Counted from the stretch's first letter, positions 41,801 to 56,466 are shown. The stretch is 64,000 nucleotides of DNA from Tubulanus polymorphus (GCF_964204645.1 NC_134031.1:21389307-21453306); one strand, 5' to 3'. The notes: generated by a model not told the origin, from the sequence alone. Numbers and translations are program-made.

Positions 41801-44800
41801 ATGATGGATTCAATCTGAAAAGATGTGTTAAGGCGTATTGAAACTGATTTCAAATAGATAGGTGGAAAGATTAAGAATTTTCTGGCTATTTATGCTCCTG
41901 AAGATGATGGACTCGATCTGAAATGATAGGTTAAGGTAAACTGAACTGATTTCGAGTAGATGGACTGAAAGATACAGATTTTTCTTGCAAAATAGGGTCC
42001 TAAAGATGATGAATTCTATCTTAATTGATGGGTTAGGGTGAACTGAACTGATTTCAAATAGATAGGTGGAAAGAATCAGAATTTTCTGGCTCCCTTTGGT
42101 TCTGAAGATGATGGACTCAATCTGAAAAGATGGGCTAAGGCGTATTGAACTGATTTCAAATAGATAGGTGGAAAGATTAAGAATTTTCTGGCTATTTATG
42201 CTCCTGAAGATGATGGACTCGATCTGAAATGATAGGTTAAGGTAAACTGAACTGATTTCGAGTAGATGGACTGAAAGATACAGATTTTTCTTGCAAAATA
42301 GGGTCCTAAAGATGATGAATTCTATCTTAATTGATGGGTTAGGGTGAACTGAACTGATTTCAAATAGATAGGTGGAAAGAATCAGAATTTTCTGGCTCCC
42401 TTTGGTTCTGAAGATGATGGACTCAATCTGAAAAGATGGGCTAAGGCGTATTGAACTGATTTCAAATAGATAGGTGGAAAGATTAAGAATTTTCTGGCTA
42501 TTTATGCTCCTGAAGATGATGGACTCGATCTGAAATGATAGGTTAAGGTAGACTGAACTGATTTCGAGTAGATGGACTGAAAGATACAGATTTTTCTTGC
42601 AAAATAGGGTCCTAAAGATGATGAATTCTATCTTAATTGATGGGTTAGGGTGTACTGAACTGATTTCAAATAGATAGGTGGAAAGAATCAGAATTTTCTG
42701 GCTGCCTTTGGTTCTGAAGATGATGGACTCAATCTGAAAAGATGGGCTAAGGCGTATTGAACTGATTTCAAATAGATAGGTGGAAAGATTAAGAATTTTC
42801 TGGCTATTTATGCTCCTGAAGATGATGGACTCGATCTGAAATGATAGGTTAAGGTAGACTGAACTGATTTCGAGTAGATGGACCGAAAGATACAGATTTT
42901 TCTTGCAAAAAAGGGTCCTAAAGATGATGAGTTCTATCTTAATTGATGGGTTAGGGTGTACTGAACTGATTTCAAATAGATAGGTGGAAAGATTAAGAAT
43001 TTTCGGGCTATTTATGCTCCTGAAGATGATGGACTCGATCTGAAATGATAGGTTAAGGTAAACTGAACTGATTTCGAGTAGATGGACTGAAAGATACAGA
43101 TTTTTCTTGCAAAATAGGGTCCTAAAGATGATGAATTCTATCTTAATTGATGGGTTAGGGTGTACTGAACTGATTTCAAATAGATAGGTTGAAAGAATCA
43201 GAATTTTCTTGCTGCTTTTGGTTCTGAAGATGATGGATTCAATCTGAAAAGATGTGTTAAGGCGTATTGAAACTGATTTCAAATAGATAGGTGGAAAGAT
43301 TAAGAATTTTCTGGCTATTTATGCTCCTGAAGATGATGGACTCCATCTGAAATGATAGGTTAAGGTAAACTGAACTGATTTCGAGCAGATGGACTGAAAG
43401 ATACAGATTTTTCTTGCAAAATAGGGTCCTAAAGATGATGAGTTCTATCTTAATTGATGGGTTAGGGTGTACTGAACTGATTTCAAATAGATAGGTGGAA
43501 AGAATCAGAATTTTCTGGCTGCTTTTGGTTCTGAAGATGATGGATTCAATCTGAAAAGATGTGTTAAGGCGTATTGAACTGATTTCAAATAGATAGGTGG
43601 AAAGATTAAGAATTTTCTGGCTATTTATGCTCCTGAAGATGATGGACTCGATCTGAAATGATAGGTTAAGGTAAACTGAACTGATTTCGAGTAGATGGAC
43701 TGAAAGATACAGATTTTTCTTGCAAAATAGGGTCCTAAAGATGATGAATTCTATCTTAATTGATGGGTTAGGGTGAACTGAACTGATTTCAAATAGATGG
43801 GTGGAAAGAATCAGAATTTTCTGGCTGCCTTTGGTTCTGAAGATGATGGACTCAATCTGAAAAGATAGGCTAAGGCGTATTGAACTGATTTAAAATAGAT
43901 AGGTGGAACGATTAAGAATTTTCTGGCTATTTATGCTCCTGAAGATGATGGACTCGATCTGAAATGATAGGTTAAGGTAGACTGAACTGATTTCGAGTAG
44001 ATGGACTGAAAGATACAGATTTTTCTTGCAAAATAGGGTCCTAAAGATGATGAGTTCTATCTTAATTGATGGGTTAGGGTGTACTGAACTGATTTCAAAT
44101 AGATAGGTTGAAATAATCAGAATTTTCTGGCTGCTTTTGGTTCTGAAGATGATGGATTCAATCTGAAAAGATGGGTTAAGGCGTATTGAACTGATGTCAA
44201 ATAGATAGGTGGAAAGATTAAGAATTTTCTGGCTATTTATGCTCCTGAAGATGATGGACTCGATCTGAAATGATAGGTTAAGGTAGACTGAACTGATTTC
44301 GAGTAGATGGACCGAAAGATACAGATTTTTCTTGCAAAAAAGGGTCCTAAAGATGATGAGTTCTATCTTAATTGATGGGTTAGGGTGTACTGAACTGATT
44401 TCAAATAGATAGGTGGAAAGATTAAGAATTTTCGGGCTATTTATGCTCCTGAAGATGATGGACTCGATCTGAAATGATAGGTTAAGGTAAACTGAACTGA
44501 TTTCGAATAGATGGACTGAAAGATACAGATTTTTCTTGCAAAATAGGGTCCTAAAGATGATGAATTCTATCTTAATTGATGGGTTAGGGTGTACTGAACT
44601 GATTTCAAATAGATAGGTTGAAAGAATCAGAATTTTCTGGCTGCTTTTGGTTCTGAAGATGATGGATTCAATCTGAAAAGATGGGTTAAGGCGTATTGAA
44701 CTGATTTCAAATGGATAGGTGGAAAGATTAAGAATTTTCTGGCTATTTATGCTCCTGAAGATGATGGACTCGATCTGAAATGATAGGTTAAGGTAAACTG

Positions 44801-47800
44801 AACTGATTTCGAGTAGATGGACTGAAAGATACAGATTTTTCTTGCAAAATAGGGTCCTAAAGATGATGAATTCTATCTTAATTGATGGGTTAGGGTGTAC
44901 TGAACTGATTTCAAATAGATAGGTTGAAAGAATCAGAATTTTCTTGCTGCTTTTGGTTCTGAAGATGATGGATTCAATCTGAAAAGATGTGTTAAGGCGT
45001 ATTGAAACTGATTTCAAATAGATAGGTGGAAAGATTAAGAATTTTCTGGCTATTTATGCTCCTGAAGATGATGGACTCGATCTGAAATGATAGGTTAAGG
45101 TAAACTGAACTGATTTCGAGCAGATGGACTGAAAGATACAGATTTTTCTTGCAAAATAGGGTCCTAAAGATGATGAGTTCTATCTTAATTGATCCGTTAG
45201 GGTGTACTGAACTGATTTCAAATAGATAGGTTGAAAGAATCAGAATTTTCTGGCTGCTTTTGGTTCTGAAGATGATGGATTCAATCTGAAAAGATGGGTT
45301 AAGGCGTATTGAACTGATGTCAAATAGATAGGTGGAAAGATTAAGAATTTTCTGGCTATTTATGCTCCTGAAGATGATGGACTCGATCTGAAATGATAGG
45401 TTAAGGTAGACTGAACTGATTTCGAGTAGATGGACTGAAAGATACAGATTTTTCTTGCAAAATAGGGTCCTAAAGATGATGAATTCTATCTTAATTGATG
45501 GGTTAGGGTGTACTGAACTGATTTCAAATAGATAGGTTGAAAGAATCAGAATTTTCTGGCTGCTTTTGGTTCTGAAGATGATGGATTCAATCTGAAAAGA
45601 TGTGTTAAGGCGTATTGAACTGATTTCAAATAGATAGGTGGAAAGATTAAGAATTTTCTGGCTATTTATGCTCCTGAAGATGATGGACTCGATCTGAAAT
45701 GATAGGTTAAGGTAAACTGAACTGATTTCGAGCAGATGGACTGAAAGATACAGATTTTTCTTGCAAAATAGGGTCCTAAAGATGATGAGTTCTATCTTAA
45801 TTGATGGGTTAGGGTGTACTGAACTGATTTCAAATAGATAGGTTGAAAGAATCAGAATTTTCTGGCTGCTTTTGGTTCTGAAGATGATGGATTCAATCTG
45901 AAAAGATGTGTTAAGGCGTATTGAACTGATTTCAAATAGATAGGTGGAAAGATTAAGAATTTTCTGGCTATTTATGCTCCTGAAGATGATGGACTCGATC
46001 TGAAATGATAGGTTAAGGTAAACTGAACTGATTTCGAGTAGATGGACTGAAAGATACAGATTTTTCTTGCAAAATAGGGTCCTAAAGATGATGAATTCTA
46101 TCTTAATTGATGGGTTAGGGTGAACTGAACTGATTTCAAATAGATAGGTGGAAAGAATCAGAATTTTCTGGCTGCTTTTGGTTCTGAAGATGATGGATTC
46201 AATCTGAAAAGATAGGCTAAGGCGTATTGAACTGATTTCAAATACATAGGTGGAAAGATTAAGAATTTTCTGGCTATTTATGCTCCTGAAGATGATGGAC
46301 TCGATCTGAAATGATAGGTTAAGGTAAACTGAACTGATTTCGAGTAGATGGACTGAAAGATACAGATTTTTCTTGCAAAATAGGGTCCTAAAGATGATGA
46401 ATTCTATCTTAATTGATGGGTTAGGGTGTACTGAACTGATTTCAAATAGATAGGTTGAAAGAATCAGAATTTTCTTGCTGCTTTTGGTTCTGAAGATGAT
46501 GGATTCAATCTGAAAAGATGTGTTAAGGCGTATTGAAACTGATTTCAAATAGATAGGTGGAAAGATTAAGAATTTTCTGGCTATTTATGCTCCTGAAGAT
46601 GATGGACTCCATCTGAAATGATAGGTTAAGGTAAACTGAACTTATTTCGAGCAGATGGACTGAAAGATACAGATTTTTCTTGCAAAATAGGGTCCTAAAG
46701 ATGATGAGTTCTATCTTAATTGATGGGTTAGGGTGTACTGAACTGATTTCAAATAGATAGGTGGAAAGAATCAGAATTTTCTGGCTGCTTTTGGTTCTGA
46801 AGATGATGGATTCAATCTGAAAAGATGTGTTAAGGCGTATTGAACTGATTTCAAATAGATAGGTGGAAAGATTAAGAATTTTCTGGCTATTTATGCTCCT
46901 GAAGATGATGGACTCGATCTGAAATGATAGGTTAAGGTAAACTGAACTGATTTCGAGTAGATGGACTGAAAGATACAGATTTTTCTTGCAAAATAGGGTC
47001 CTAAAGATGATGAATTCTATCTTAATTGATGGGTTAGGGTGAACTGAACTGATTTCAAATAGATGGGTGGAAAGAATCAGAATTTTCTGGCTGCCTTTGG
47101 TTCTGAAGATGATGGACTCAATCTGAAAAGATAGGCTAAGGCGTATTGAACTGATTTAAAATAGATAGGTGGAACGATTAAGAATTTTCTGGCTATTTAT
47201 GCTCCTGAAGATGATGGACTCGATCTGAAATGATAGGTTAAGGTAGACTGAACTGATTTCGAGTAGATGGACTGAAAGATACAGATTTTTCTTGCAAAAT
47301 AGGGTCCTAAAGATGATGAGTTCTATCTTAATTGATGGGTTAGGGTGTACTGAACTGATTTCAAATAGATAGGTTGAAAGAATCAGAATTTTCTGGCTGC
47401 TTTTGGTTCTGAAGATGATGGATTCAATCTGAAAAGATGGGTTAAGGCGTATTGAACTGATGTCAAATAGATCGGTGGAAAGATTAAGAATTTTCTGGCT
47501 ATTTATGCTCCTGAAGATGATGGACTCGATCTGAAATGATAGGTTAAGGTAGACTGAACTGATTTCGAGTAGATGGACCGAAAGATACAGATTTTTCTTG
47601 CAAAAAAGGGTCCTAAAGATGATGAGTTCTATCTTAATTGATGGGTTAGGGTGTACTGAACTGATTTCAAATAGATAGGTGGAAAGATTAAGAATTTTCG
47701 GGCTATTTATGCTCCTGAAGATGATGGACTCGATCTGAAATGATAGGTTAAGGTAAACTGAACTGATTTCGAATAGATGGACTGAAAGATACAGATTTTT

Positions 47801-50800
47801 CTTGCAAAATAGGGTCCTAAAGATGATGAATTCTATCTTAATTGATGGGTTAGGGTGTACTGAACTGATTTCAAATAGATAGGTTGAAAGAATCAGAATT
47901 TTCTGGCTGCTTTTGGTTCTGAAGATGATGGATTCAATCTGAAAAGATGGGTTAAGGCGTATTGAACTGATTTCAAATGGATAGGTGGAAAGATTAAGAA
48001 TTTTCTGGCTATTTATGCTCCTGAAGATGATGGACTCGATCTGAAATGATAGGTTAAGGTAAACTGAACTGATTTCGAGTAGATGGACTGAAAGATACAG
48101 ATTTTTCTTGCAAAATAGGGTCCTAAAGATGATGAATTCTATCTTAATTGATGGGTTAGGGTGAACTGAACTGATTTCAAATAGATAGGTGGAAAGAATC
48201 AGAATTTTCTGGCTGCCTTTGGTTCTGAAGATGATGGACTCAATCTGAAAAGATAGGCTAAGGCGTATTGAACTGATTTCAAATACATAGGTGGAAAGAT
48301 TAAGAATTTTCTGGCTATTTATGCTCCTGAAGATGATGGACTCGATCTGAAATGATAGGTTAAGGTAAACTGAACTGATTTCGAGTAGATGGACTGAAAG
48401 ATACAGATTTTTCTTGCAAAATAGGGTCCTAAAGATGATGAATTCTATCTTAATTGATGGGTTAGGGTGTACTGAACTGATTTCAAATAGATAGGTTGAA
48501 AGAATCAGAATTTTCTTGCTGCTTTTGGTTCTGAAGATGATGGATTCAATCTGAAAAGATGTGTTAAGGCGTATTGAAACTGATTTCAAATAGATAGGTG
48601 GAAAGATTAAGAATTTTCTGGCTATTTATGCTCCTGAAGATGATGGACTCGATCTGAAATGATAGGTTAAGGTAAACTGAACTGATTTCGAGTAGATGGA
48701 CTGAAAGATACAGATTTTTCTTGCAAAATAGGGTCCTAAAGATGATGAATTCTATCTTAATTGATGGGTTAGGGTGAACTGAACTGATTTCAAATAGATG
48801 GGTGGAAAGAATCAGAATTTTCTGGCTGCCTTTGGTTCTGAAGATGATGGACTCAATCTGAAAAGATAGGCTAAGGCGTATTGAACTGATTTAAAATAGA
48901 TAGGTGGAACGATTAAGAATTTTCTGGCTATTTATGCTCCTGAAGATGATGGACTCGATCTGAAATGATAGGTTAAGGTAGACTGAACTGATTTCGAGTA
49001 GATGGACTGAAAGATACAGATTTTTCTTGCAAAATAGGGTCCTAAAGATGATGAGTTCTATCTTAATTGATGGGTTAGGGTGTACTGAACTGATTTCAAA
49101 TAGATAGGTTGAAAGAATCAGAATTTTCTGGCTGCTTTTGGTTCTGAAGATGATGGATTCAATCTGACAAGATGGGTTAAGGCGTATTGAACTGATGTCA
49201 AATAGATAGGTGGAAAGATTAAGAATTTTCTGGCTATTTATGCTCCTGAAGATGATGGACTCGATCTGAAATGATAGGTTAAGGTAGACTGAACTGATTT
49301 CGAGTAGATGGACTGAAAGATACAGATTTTTCTTGCAAAATAGGGTCCTAAAGATGATGAATTCTATCTTAATTGATGGGTTAGGGTGTACTGAACTGAT
49401 TTCAAATAGATAGGTTGAAAGAATCAGAATTTTCTGGCTGCTTTTGGTTCTGAAGATGATGGATTCAATCTGAAAAGATGTGTTAAGGCGTATTGAACTG
49501 ATTTCAAATAGATAGGTGGAAAGATTAAGAATTTTCTGGCTATTTATGCTCCTGAAGATGATGGACTCGATCTGAAATGATAGGTTAAGGTAAACTGAAC
49601 TGATTTCGAGCAGATGGACTGAAAGATACAGATTTTTCTTGCAAAATAGGGTCCTAAAGATGATGAGTTCTATCTTAATTGATGGGTTAGGGTGTACTGA
49701 ACTGATTTCAAATAGATAGGTTGAAAGAATCAGAATTTTCTGGCTGCTTTTGGTTCTGAAGATGATGGATTCAATCTGAAAAGATGTGTTAAGGCGTATT
49801 GAACTGATTTCAAATAGATAGGTGGAAAGATTAAGAATTTTCTGGCTATTTATGCTCCTGAAGATGATGGACTCGATCTGAAATGATAGGTTAAGGTAAA
49901 CTGAACTGATTTCGAGTAGATGGACTGAAAGATACAGATTTTTCTTGCAAAATAGGGTCCTAAAGATGATGAATTCTATCTTACTTGATGGGTTAGGGTG
50001 AACTGAACTGATTTCAAATAGATAGGTGGAAAGAATCAGAATTTTCTGGCTGCTTTTGGTTCTGAAGATGATGGATTCAATCTGAAAAGATGGGTTAAGG
50101 CGTATTGAACTGATTTCAAATGGATAGTTGGAAAGATTAAGAATTTTCTGGCTATTTATGCTCCTGAAGATGATGGACTCGATCTGAAAAGATAGGTTAA
50201 GGTAAACTGAACTGATTTCGAGTAGATGGACTGAAAGATACAGATTTTTCTTGCAAAATAGGGTCCTAAAGATGATGAATTCTATCTTAATTGATGGGTT
50301 AGGGTGTACTGAACTGATTTCAAATAGATAGGTTGAAAGAATCAGAATTTTCTGGCTGCTTTTGGTTCTGAAGATGATGGATTCAATCTGAAAAGATGTG
50401 TTAAGGCGTATTGAACTGATTTCAAATAGATTGGTGGAAAGATTAAGAATTTTCTGGCTATTTATGCTCCTGAAGATGATGGACTCGATCTGAAATGATA
50501 GGTTAAGGTAAACTGAACTGATTTCGAGTAGATGGACTGAAAGATACAGATTTTTCTTGCAAAATAGGGTCCTAAAGATGATGAATTCTATCTTAATTGA
50601 TGGGTTAGGGTGTACTGAACTGATTTCAAATAGATGGGTGGAAAGAATCAGAATTTTCTGGCTGCCTTTGGTTCTGAAGATGATGGACTCAATCTGAAAA
50701 GATAGGCTAAGGTGTATTGAACTGATTTCAAATAGATAGGTGGAAAGATTAAGAATTTTCTGGCTATTTATGCTCCTGAAGATGATGGACTCGATCTGAA

Positions 50801-51530
50801 ATGATAGGTTAAGGTAGACTGAACTGATTTCGAGTAGATGGACTGAAAGATACAGATTTTTCTTGCAAAATAGGGTCCTAAAGATGATGAATTCTATCTT
50901 AATTGATGGGTTAGGGTGTACTGAACTGATTTCAAATAGATAGGTTGAAAGATTAAGAACTTTCTGGCTGCTTTTGGTTCTGCAGATGATGGATTCAATC
51001 TGAAAAGATGGGTTTAGGCGTATTGAACTGATTTCAAATGGATAGGTGGAAAGATTAAGAATTTTCTGGCTATTTATGCTCCTGAAGATGATGGACTCGA
51101 TCTGAAATGATAGGTTAAGGTAAACTGAACTGATTTCGAGTAGATGGACTGAAAGATACAGATTTTTCTTGCAAAATAGGGTCCTAAAGATGATGAATTC
51201 TATCTTAATTGATGGGTTAGGGTGTACTGAACTGATTTCAAATAGATAGGTTGAAAGAATCAGAATTTTCTGGCTGCCTTTGGTTCTGAAGATGATGGAC
51301 TCAATCTGAAACGATGGGTTAAGGCGTATTGAACTGATTTCAAATAGATAGGTGGAAAGATTAAGAATTTTCTGGCTATTTATGCTCCTGAAGATGATGG
51401 ACTCGATCTGAAATGATAGGTTAAGGTAAACTGAACTGATTTCGAGTAGATGGACTGAAAGATACAGATTTTTCTTGCAAAATAGGGTCCTAAAGATGAT
51501 GAATTCTATCTTAATTGATGGGTTAGGGTG
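32861..51530 (+). repeat. Expanded 18.7-kb partner of the 11.3-kb block, right copy
   Basis: This region contains everything in 21.5-32.9 kb in the same order, plus 612 bp near 38.7-39.3 kb and an extra 6,736-bp tandem segment ending near 48.6 kb. The start offset (11,326), the middle offset (11,938, for example 28482 against 40420) and the end offset (18,674, for example gacaag at 30494 against 49168) differ by exactly 612 and 6,736. This shows stepwise internal expansion after or during the large duplication. The right edge lies between the shared acgatggg at 51310 and a mismatch near 51541. Confidence 0.87.
34811..48589 (+). repeat. 6.7-kb tandem duplication inside the right copy
   Basis: Copies are about 34811-41852 and 41853-48589. 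One-base insertions at 38269, 39800 and 41841 recur at 45005, 46536 and 48577, all 6,736 bp away. In the left part the spacing is 7,042 bp (ctggctccc near 35048 and 42090; 36848 and 43890). So the second copy has lost 306 bp, one A-B-C trimer, between about 43.9 and 45.0 kb. 6,736 is 66 monomers plus two of the one-base insertions... plus two more from the flanking copies, that is 66 x 102 + 4. Confidence 0.85.
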
Positions 51531-53713
51531 TACTGAACTGATTTCAAATAGATTGGTTGAAAGAATCAGAATTTTCTGGCTGCTTTTGGTTCTGAAGATG
51601 ATGGATTCAATCTGAAAAGATGTGTTAAGGCGTATTGAACTGATTTCAAATAGATAGGTGGAAAGATTAAGAATTTTCTGGCTATTTATGCTCCTGAAGA
51701 TGATGGACTCGATCTGAAATGATAGGTTAAGGTAGACTGAACTGATTTCGAGTAGATGGACTGAAAGATACAGATTTTTCTTGCAAAATAGGGTCCTAAA
51801 GATGATGAATTCTATCTTAATTGATGGGTTAGGGTGAACTGAACTGATTTCAAATAGATGGGTGGAAAGAAACAGAATTTTCTGGCTGCCTTTGGTTCTG
51901 AAGATGATGGACTCAATCTGAAAAGATAGGCTAAGGCGTATTGAACTGATTTCAAATAGATAGGTGGAAAGATTAAGAATTTTCTGGCTATTTATGCTCC
52001 TGAAGATGATGGACTCGATCTGAAATGATAGGTTAAGGTAGACTGAACTGATTTCGAGTAGATGGACTGAAAGATACAGATTTTTCTTGCAAAATAGGGT
52101 CCTAAAGATGATGAGTTCTATCTTAATTGATGGGTTAGGGTGTACTGAACTGATTTCAAATAGATAGGTGGAAAGATTAAGAATTTTCTGGCTATTTATG
52201 CTCCTGAAGATGATGGACTCGATCTGAAATGATAGGTTAAGGTAAACTGAACTGATTTCGAATAGATGGACTGAAAGATACAGATTTTTCTTGCAAAATA
52301 GGGTCCTAAAGATGATGAATTCTATCTTAATTGATGGGTTAGGGTGTACTGAACTGATTTCAAATAGATAGGTTGAAAGATTAAGAATTTTCTGGCTGCT
52401 TTTGGTTCTGAAGATGATGGATTCAATCTGAAAAGATGTGTTAAGGCGTATTGAACTGATTTCGAATAGATAGGTGGAAAGATTAAGAATTTTGTGGCTA
52501 TTTATGCTCCTGAAGATGATGGACTCGATCTGAAATGATAGGTTATGGTAAACTGAACTGATTTCGAGTAGATGGACTGAAAGATACAGATTTTTCTTGC
52601 AAAATAGGGTCCTAAAGATGATGAATTCTATCTTAATTGATGGGTTAGGGTGTACTGAACTGATTTCAAATAGATAGGTTGAAAGAATCAGAATTTTATG
52701 GCTGCTTTTGGTTCTGAAGATGATGGATTCAATCTGAAAAGATGTGTTAAGGCGTATTGAACTGATTTCAAATAGATAGGTGGAAAGATTAAGAATTTTC
52801 TGGCTATTTATGCTCCTGAAGATGATGGACTCGATCTGAAATGATAGGTTAAGGTAGACTGAACTGATTTCGAGTAGATGGACTGAAAGATACAGATTTT
52901 TCTTGCAAAATAGGGTCCTAAAGATGATGAATTCTATCTTAATTGATGGGTTAGGGTGAACTGAACTGATTTCAAATAGATAGGTGGAAAGAATCAGAAT
53001 TTTCTGGCTGCCTTTGGTTCTGAAGATGATGGACTCAATCTGAAAAGATAGGCTAAGGCGTATTGAACTGATTTCAAATAGATAGGTGGAAAGATTAAGA
53101 ATTTTCGGGCTATTTATGCTCCTGAAGATGATGGACTCGATCTGAAATGATAGGTTAAGGTAAACTGAACTGATTTCGAGTAGATGGACTGAAAGATACA
53201 GATTTTTCTTGCAAAATAGGGTCCTAAAGAAGATTAATTCTATCTTAATTGATGGGTTAGGGTGTACTGAACTGATTTCAAATAGATAGGTTGAAAGAAT
53301 CAGAATTTTCTGGCTGCTTTTGGTTCTGAAGATGATGGATTCAATCTGAAAAGATGTGTTAAGGCGTATTGAACTGATTTCAAATAGATAGGTGGAAAGA
53401 TTAAGAATTTCCTGGCTATTTATGCTCCTGAAGATGATGGACTCGATCTGAAATGATAGGTTAAGGTAAACTGAACTGATTTCGAGTAGATGGACTGAAA
53501 GATACAGATTTTTCTTGCAAAATAGGGTCCTAAAGATGATGAATTCTATATTAATTGATGGGTTAGGGTGTACTGAACTGATTTCAAATAGATAGGTTGA
53601 AAGAATCAGAATTTTCTGGCTGCTTTTGGTTCTGAAGATGATGGATTCAATCTGAAAAGATGTGTTAAGGCGTATTGAACTGATTTCAAATAGATAGGTG
53701 GAAAGATTAAGAA

Positions 53714-53718
53714 TTTTT
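53714..53718 (+). other. TTTTT insertion variant, copy 1 of 3
   Basis: The A monomer reads aagaatttttctgg with five T where four are usual. The same change occurs at 55347-55351 and 63299-63303, each preceded upstream by a B with ctatattaatt. This marks three copies of one segment in the right part of the array. Confidence 0.9.
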
Positions 53719-55346
53719 CTGGCTATTTATGCTCCTGAAGATGATGGACTCGATCTGAAATGATAGGTTAAGGTAGACTGAACTGATTTCGAGTAGATGG
53801 ACTGAAAGATACAGATTTTTCTTGCAAAATAGGGTCCTAAAGATGATGAGTTCTATCTTAATTGATGGGTTAGGGTGTACTGAACTGATTTCAAATAGAT
53901 AGGTGGAAAGATTAAGAATTTTCTGGCTATTTATGCTCCTGAAGATGATGGACTCGATCTGAAATGATAGGTTAAGGTAAACTGAACTGATTTCGAGTAG
54001 ATGGACTGAAAGATACAGATTTTTCTTGCAAAATAGGGTCCTAAAGATGATGAATTCTATCTTAATTGATGGGTTAGGGTGAACTGAACTGATTTCAAAT
54101 AGATAGGTGGAAAGAATCAGAATTTTCTGGCTGCCTTTGGTTCTGAAGATGATGGACTCAATCTGAAAAGATGGGCTAAGGCGTATTGAACTGATTTCAA
54201 ATAGATAGGTGGAAAGATTAAGAATTTTCTGGCTATTTATGCTCCTGAAGATGATGGACTCGATCTGAAATGATAGGTTAAGGTAAACTGAACTGATTTC
54301 GAGTAGATGGACTGAAAGATACAGATTTTTCTTGCAAAATAGGGTCCTAAAGATGATGAATTTTATCTTAATTGATGGGTTAGGGTGTACTGAACTGATT
54401 TCAAATGGATAGATGGAAAGATTAAGAATTTTCTGGCTATTTATGCTCCTGAAGATGATGGACTCGATCTGAAATGATAGGTTAAGGTAAACTGAACTGA
54501 TTTCGAGTAAATGGACTGAAAGATACAGATTTTTCTTGCAAAATAGGGTCCTAAAGATGATGAATTCTATCTTAATTGATGGGTTAGGGTGAACTGAACT
54601 GATTTCAAATAGATAGGTGGAAAGAATCAGAATTTTCTGGCTGCCTTTGGTTCTGAAGATGATGGACTCAATCTGAAAAGATGTGTTAAGGCGTATTGAA
54701 CTGATTTCAAATAGATAGGTGGAAAGATTAAGAATTTCCTGGCTATTTATGCTCCTGAAGATGATGGACTCGATCTGAAATGATAGGTTAAGGTAAACTG
54801 AACTGATTTCGAGTAGATGGACTGAAAGATACAGATTTTTCTTGCAAAATAAGGCCCTAAAGATGATGAATTCTATCTTAATTGATGGGTTAGGGTGTAC
54901 TGAACTGATTTCAAATAGATAGGTTGAAAGAATCAGAATTTTCTGGCTGCTTTTGGTTCTGAAGATGATGGATTCAATCTGAAAAGATGTGTTAAGGCGT
55001 ATTGAACTGATTTCAAATAGATAGGTGGAAAGATTAAGAATTTCCTGGCTATTTATGCTCCTGAAGATGATGGACTCGATCTGAAATGATAGGTTAAGGT
55101 AAACTGAACTGATTTCGAGTAGATGGACTGAAAGATACAGATTTTTCTTGCAAAATAGGGTCCTAAAGATGATGAATTCTATATTAATTGATGGGTTAGG
55201 GTGTACTGAACTGATTTCAAATAGATAGGTTGAAAGAATCAGAATTTTCTGGCTGCTTTTGGTTCTGAAGATGATGGATTCAATCTGAAAAGATGTGTTA
55301 AGGCGTATTGAACTGATTTCAAATAGATAGGTGGAAAGATTAAGAA

Positions 55347-55351
55347 TTTTT
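55347..55351 (+). other. TTTTT insertion variant, copy 2 of 3
   Basis: Same one-base insertion as at 53714, 1,633 bp away (16 monomers plus the insertion itself). It ends the longest minus-strand open frame by shifting its phase. Confidence 0.9.
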
Positions 55352-56452
55352 CTGGCTATTTATGCTCCTGAAGATGATGGACTCGATCTGAAATGATAGG
55401 TTAAGGTAAACTGAACTGATTTCGAATAGATGGACTGAAAGATACAGATTTTTCTTGCAAAATAGGGTCCTAAAGATGATGAATTCTATCTTAATTGATG
55501 GGTTAGTGTGTACTGAACTGATTTCAAATAGATAGGTTGAAAGATTAAGAATTTTCTGGCTGCTTTTGGTTCTGAAGATGATGGATTCAATCTGAAAAGA
55601 TGTGTTAAGGCGTATTGAACTGATTTCGAATAGATAGGTGGAAAGATTAAGAATTTTCTGGCTATTTATGCTCCTGAAGATGATGGACTCGATCTGAAAT
55701 GATAGGTTATGGTAAACTGAACTGATTTCGAGTAGATGGACTGAAAGATACAGATTTTTCTTGCAAAATAGGGTCCTAAAGATGATGAATTCTATCTTAA
55801 TTGATGGGTTAGGGTGTACTGAACTGATTTCAAATAGATAGGTGGAAAGAATCAGAATTTTCTGGCTGCCTTTGGTTCTGAAGATGATGGACTCAATCTG
55901 AATAGATGGGCTAAGGCGTATTGAACTGATTTCAAATAGATAGGTGGAAAGATTAAGAATTTTCTGGCTATTTATGCTCCTGAAGATGATGGACTCGATC
56001 TGAAATGATAGGTTAAGGTAGACTGAACTGATTTCGAGTAGATGGACTGAAAGATACAGATTTTTCTTGCAAAAAAGGGTCCTAAAGATTATGAGATCTA
56101 TCTTAATTGATGGGTTAGGGTGTACTGAACTGATTTCAAATAGATAGGTGGAAAGATTAAGAATTTTCGGGCTATTTATGCTCCTGAAGATGATGGACTC
56201 GATCTGAAATGATAGGTTAAGGTAAACTGGACTGATTTCGAATAGATGGACTGAAAGATACAGATTTTTCTTGCAAAATAGGGTCCTAAAGATGATGAAT
56301 TCTATCTTAATTGATGGGTTAGGGTGTACTGAACTGATTTCAAATAGATAGGTTGAAAGAATCAGAACTTTCTGGCTGCTTTTGCTTCTGAAGATGATGG
56401 ATTCAATCTGAAAAGATGGGTTAAGGCGTATTGAACTGATTTCAAATGGATA

Positions 56453-56466
56453 GGTGGAAAGAATTT
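56453..56466 (+). other. Six-base deletion in an A monomer
   Basis: The A monomer reads ggtggaaagaattttc where ggtggaaagattaagaattttc is usual in pattern, a loss of six bases between aaga-like direct repeats. The phase shifts by -6. I found no second copy. Confidence 0.9.

Noticed and set aside
21645-48589. Minus-strand open frames of 237 to 726 codons between 21.6 and 48.6 kb (for example 22734-24914, 25522-26955, 34060-36240, 38256-39812, 44992-46548, 47156-48589).
   Set aside because: All are the same 34-residue read-through. Most start at the TTG made by the gaaactg insertion, two at an ATG from ctcatttcg. They stop at gatttaaaat, tatctaaatt or the frameshift tail FEISFNTP, all of which are amplified satellite variants. 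There is no domain and no codon-position bias.
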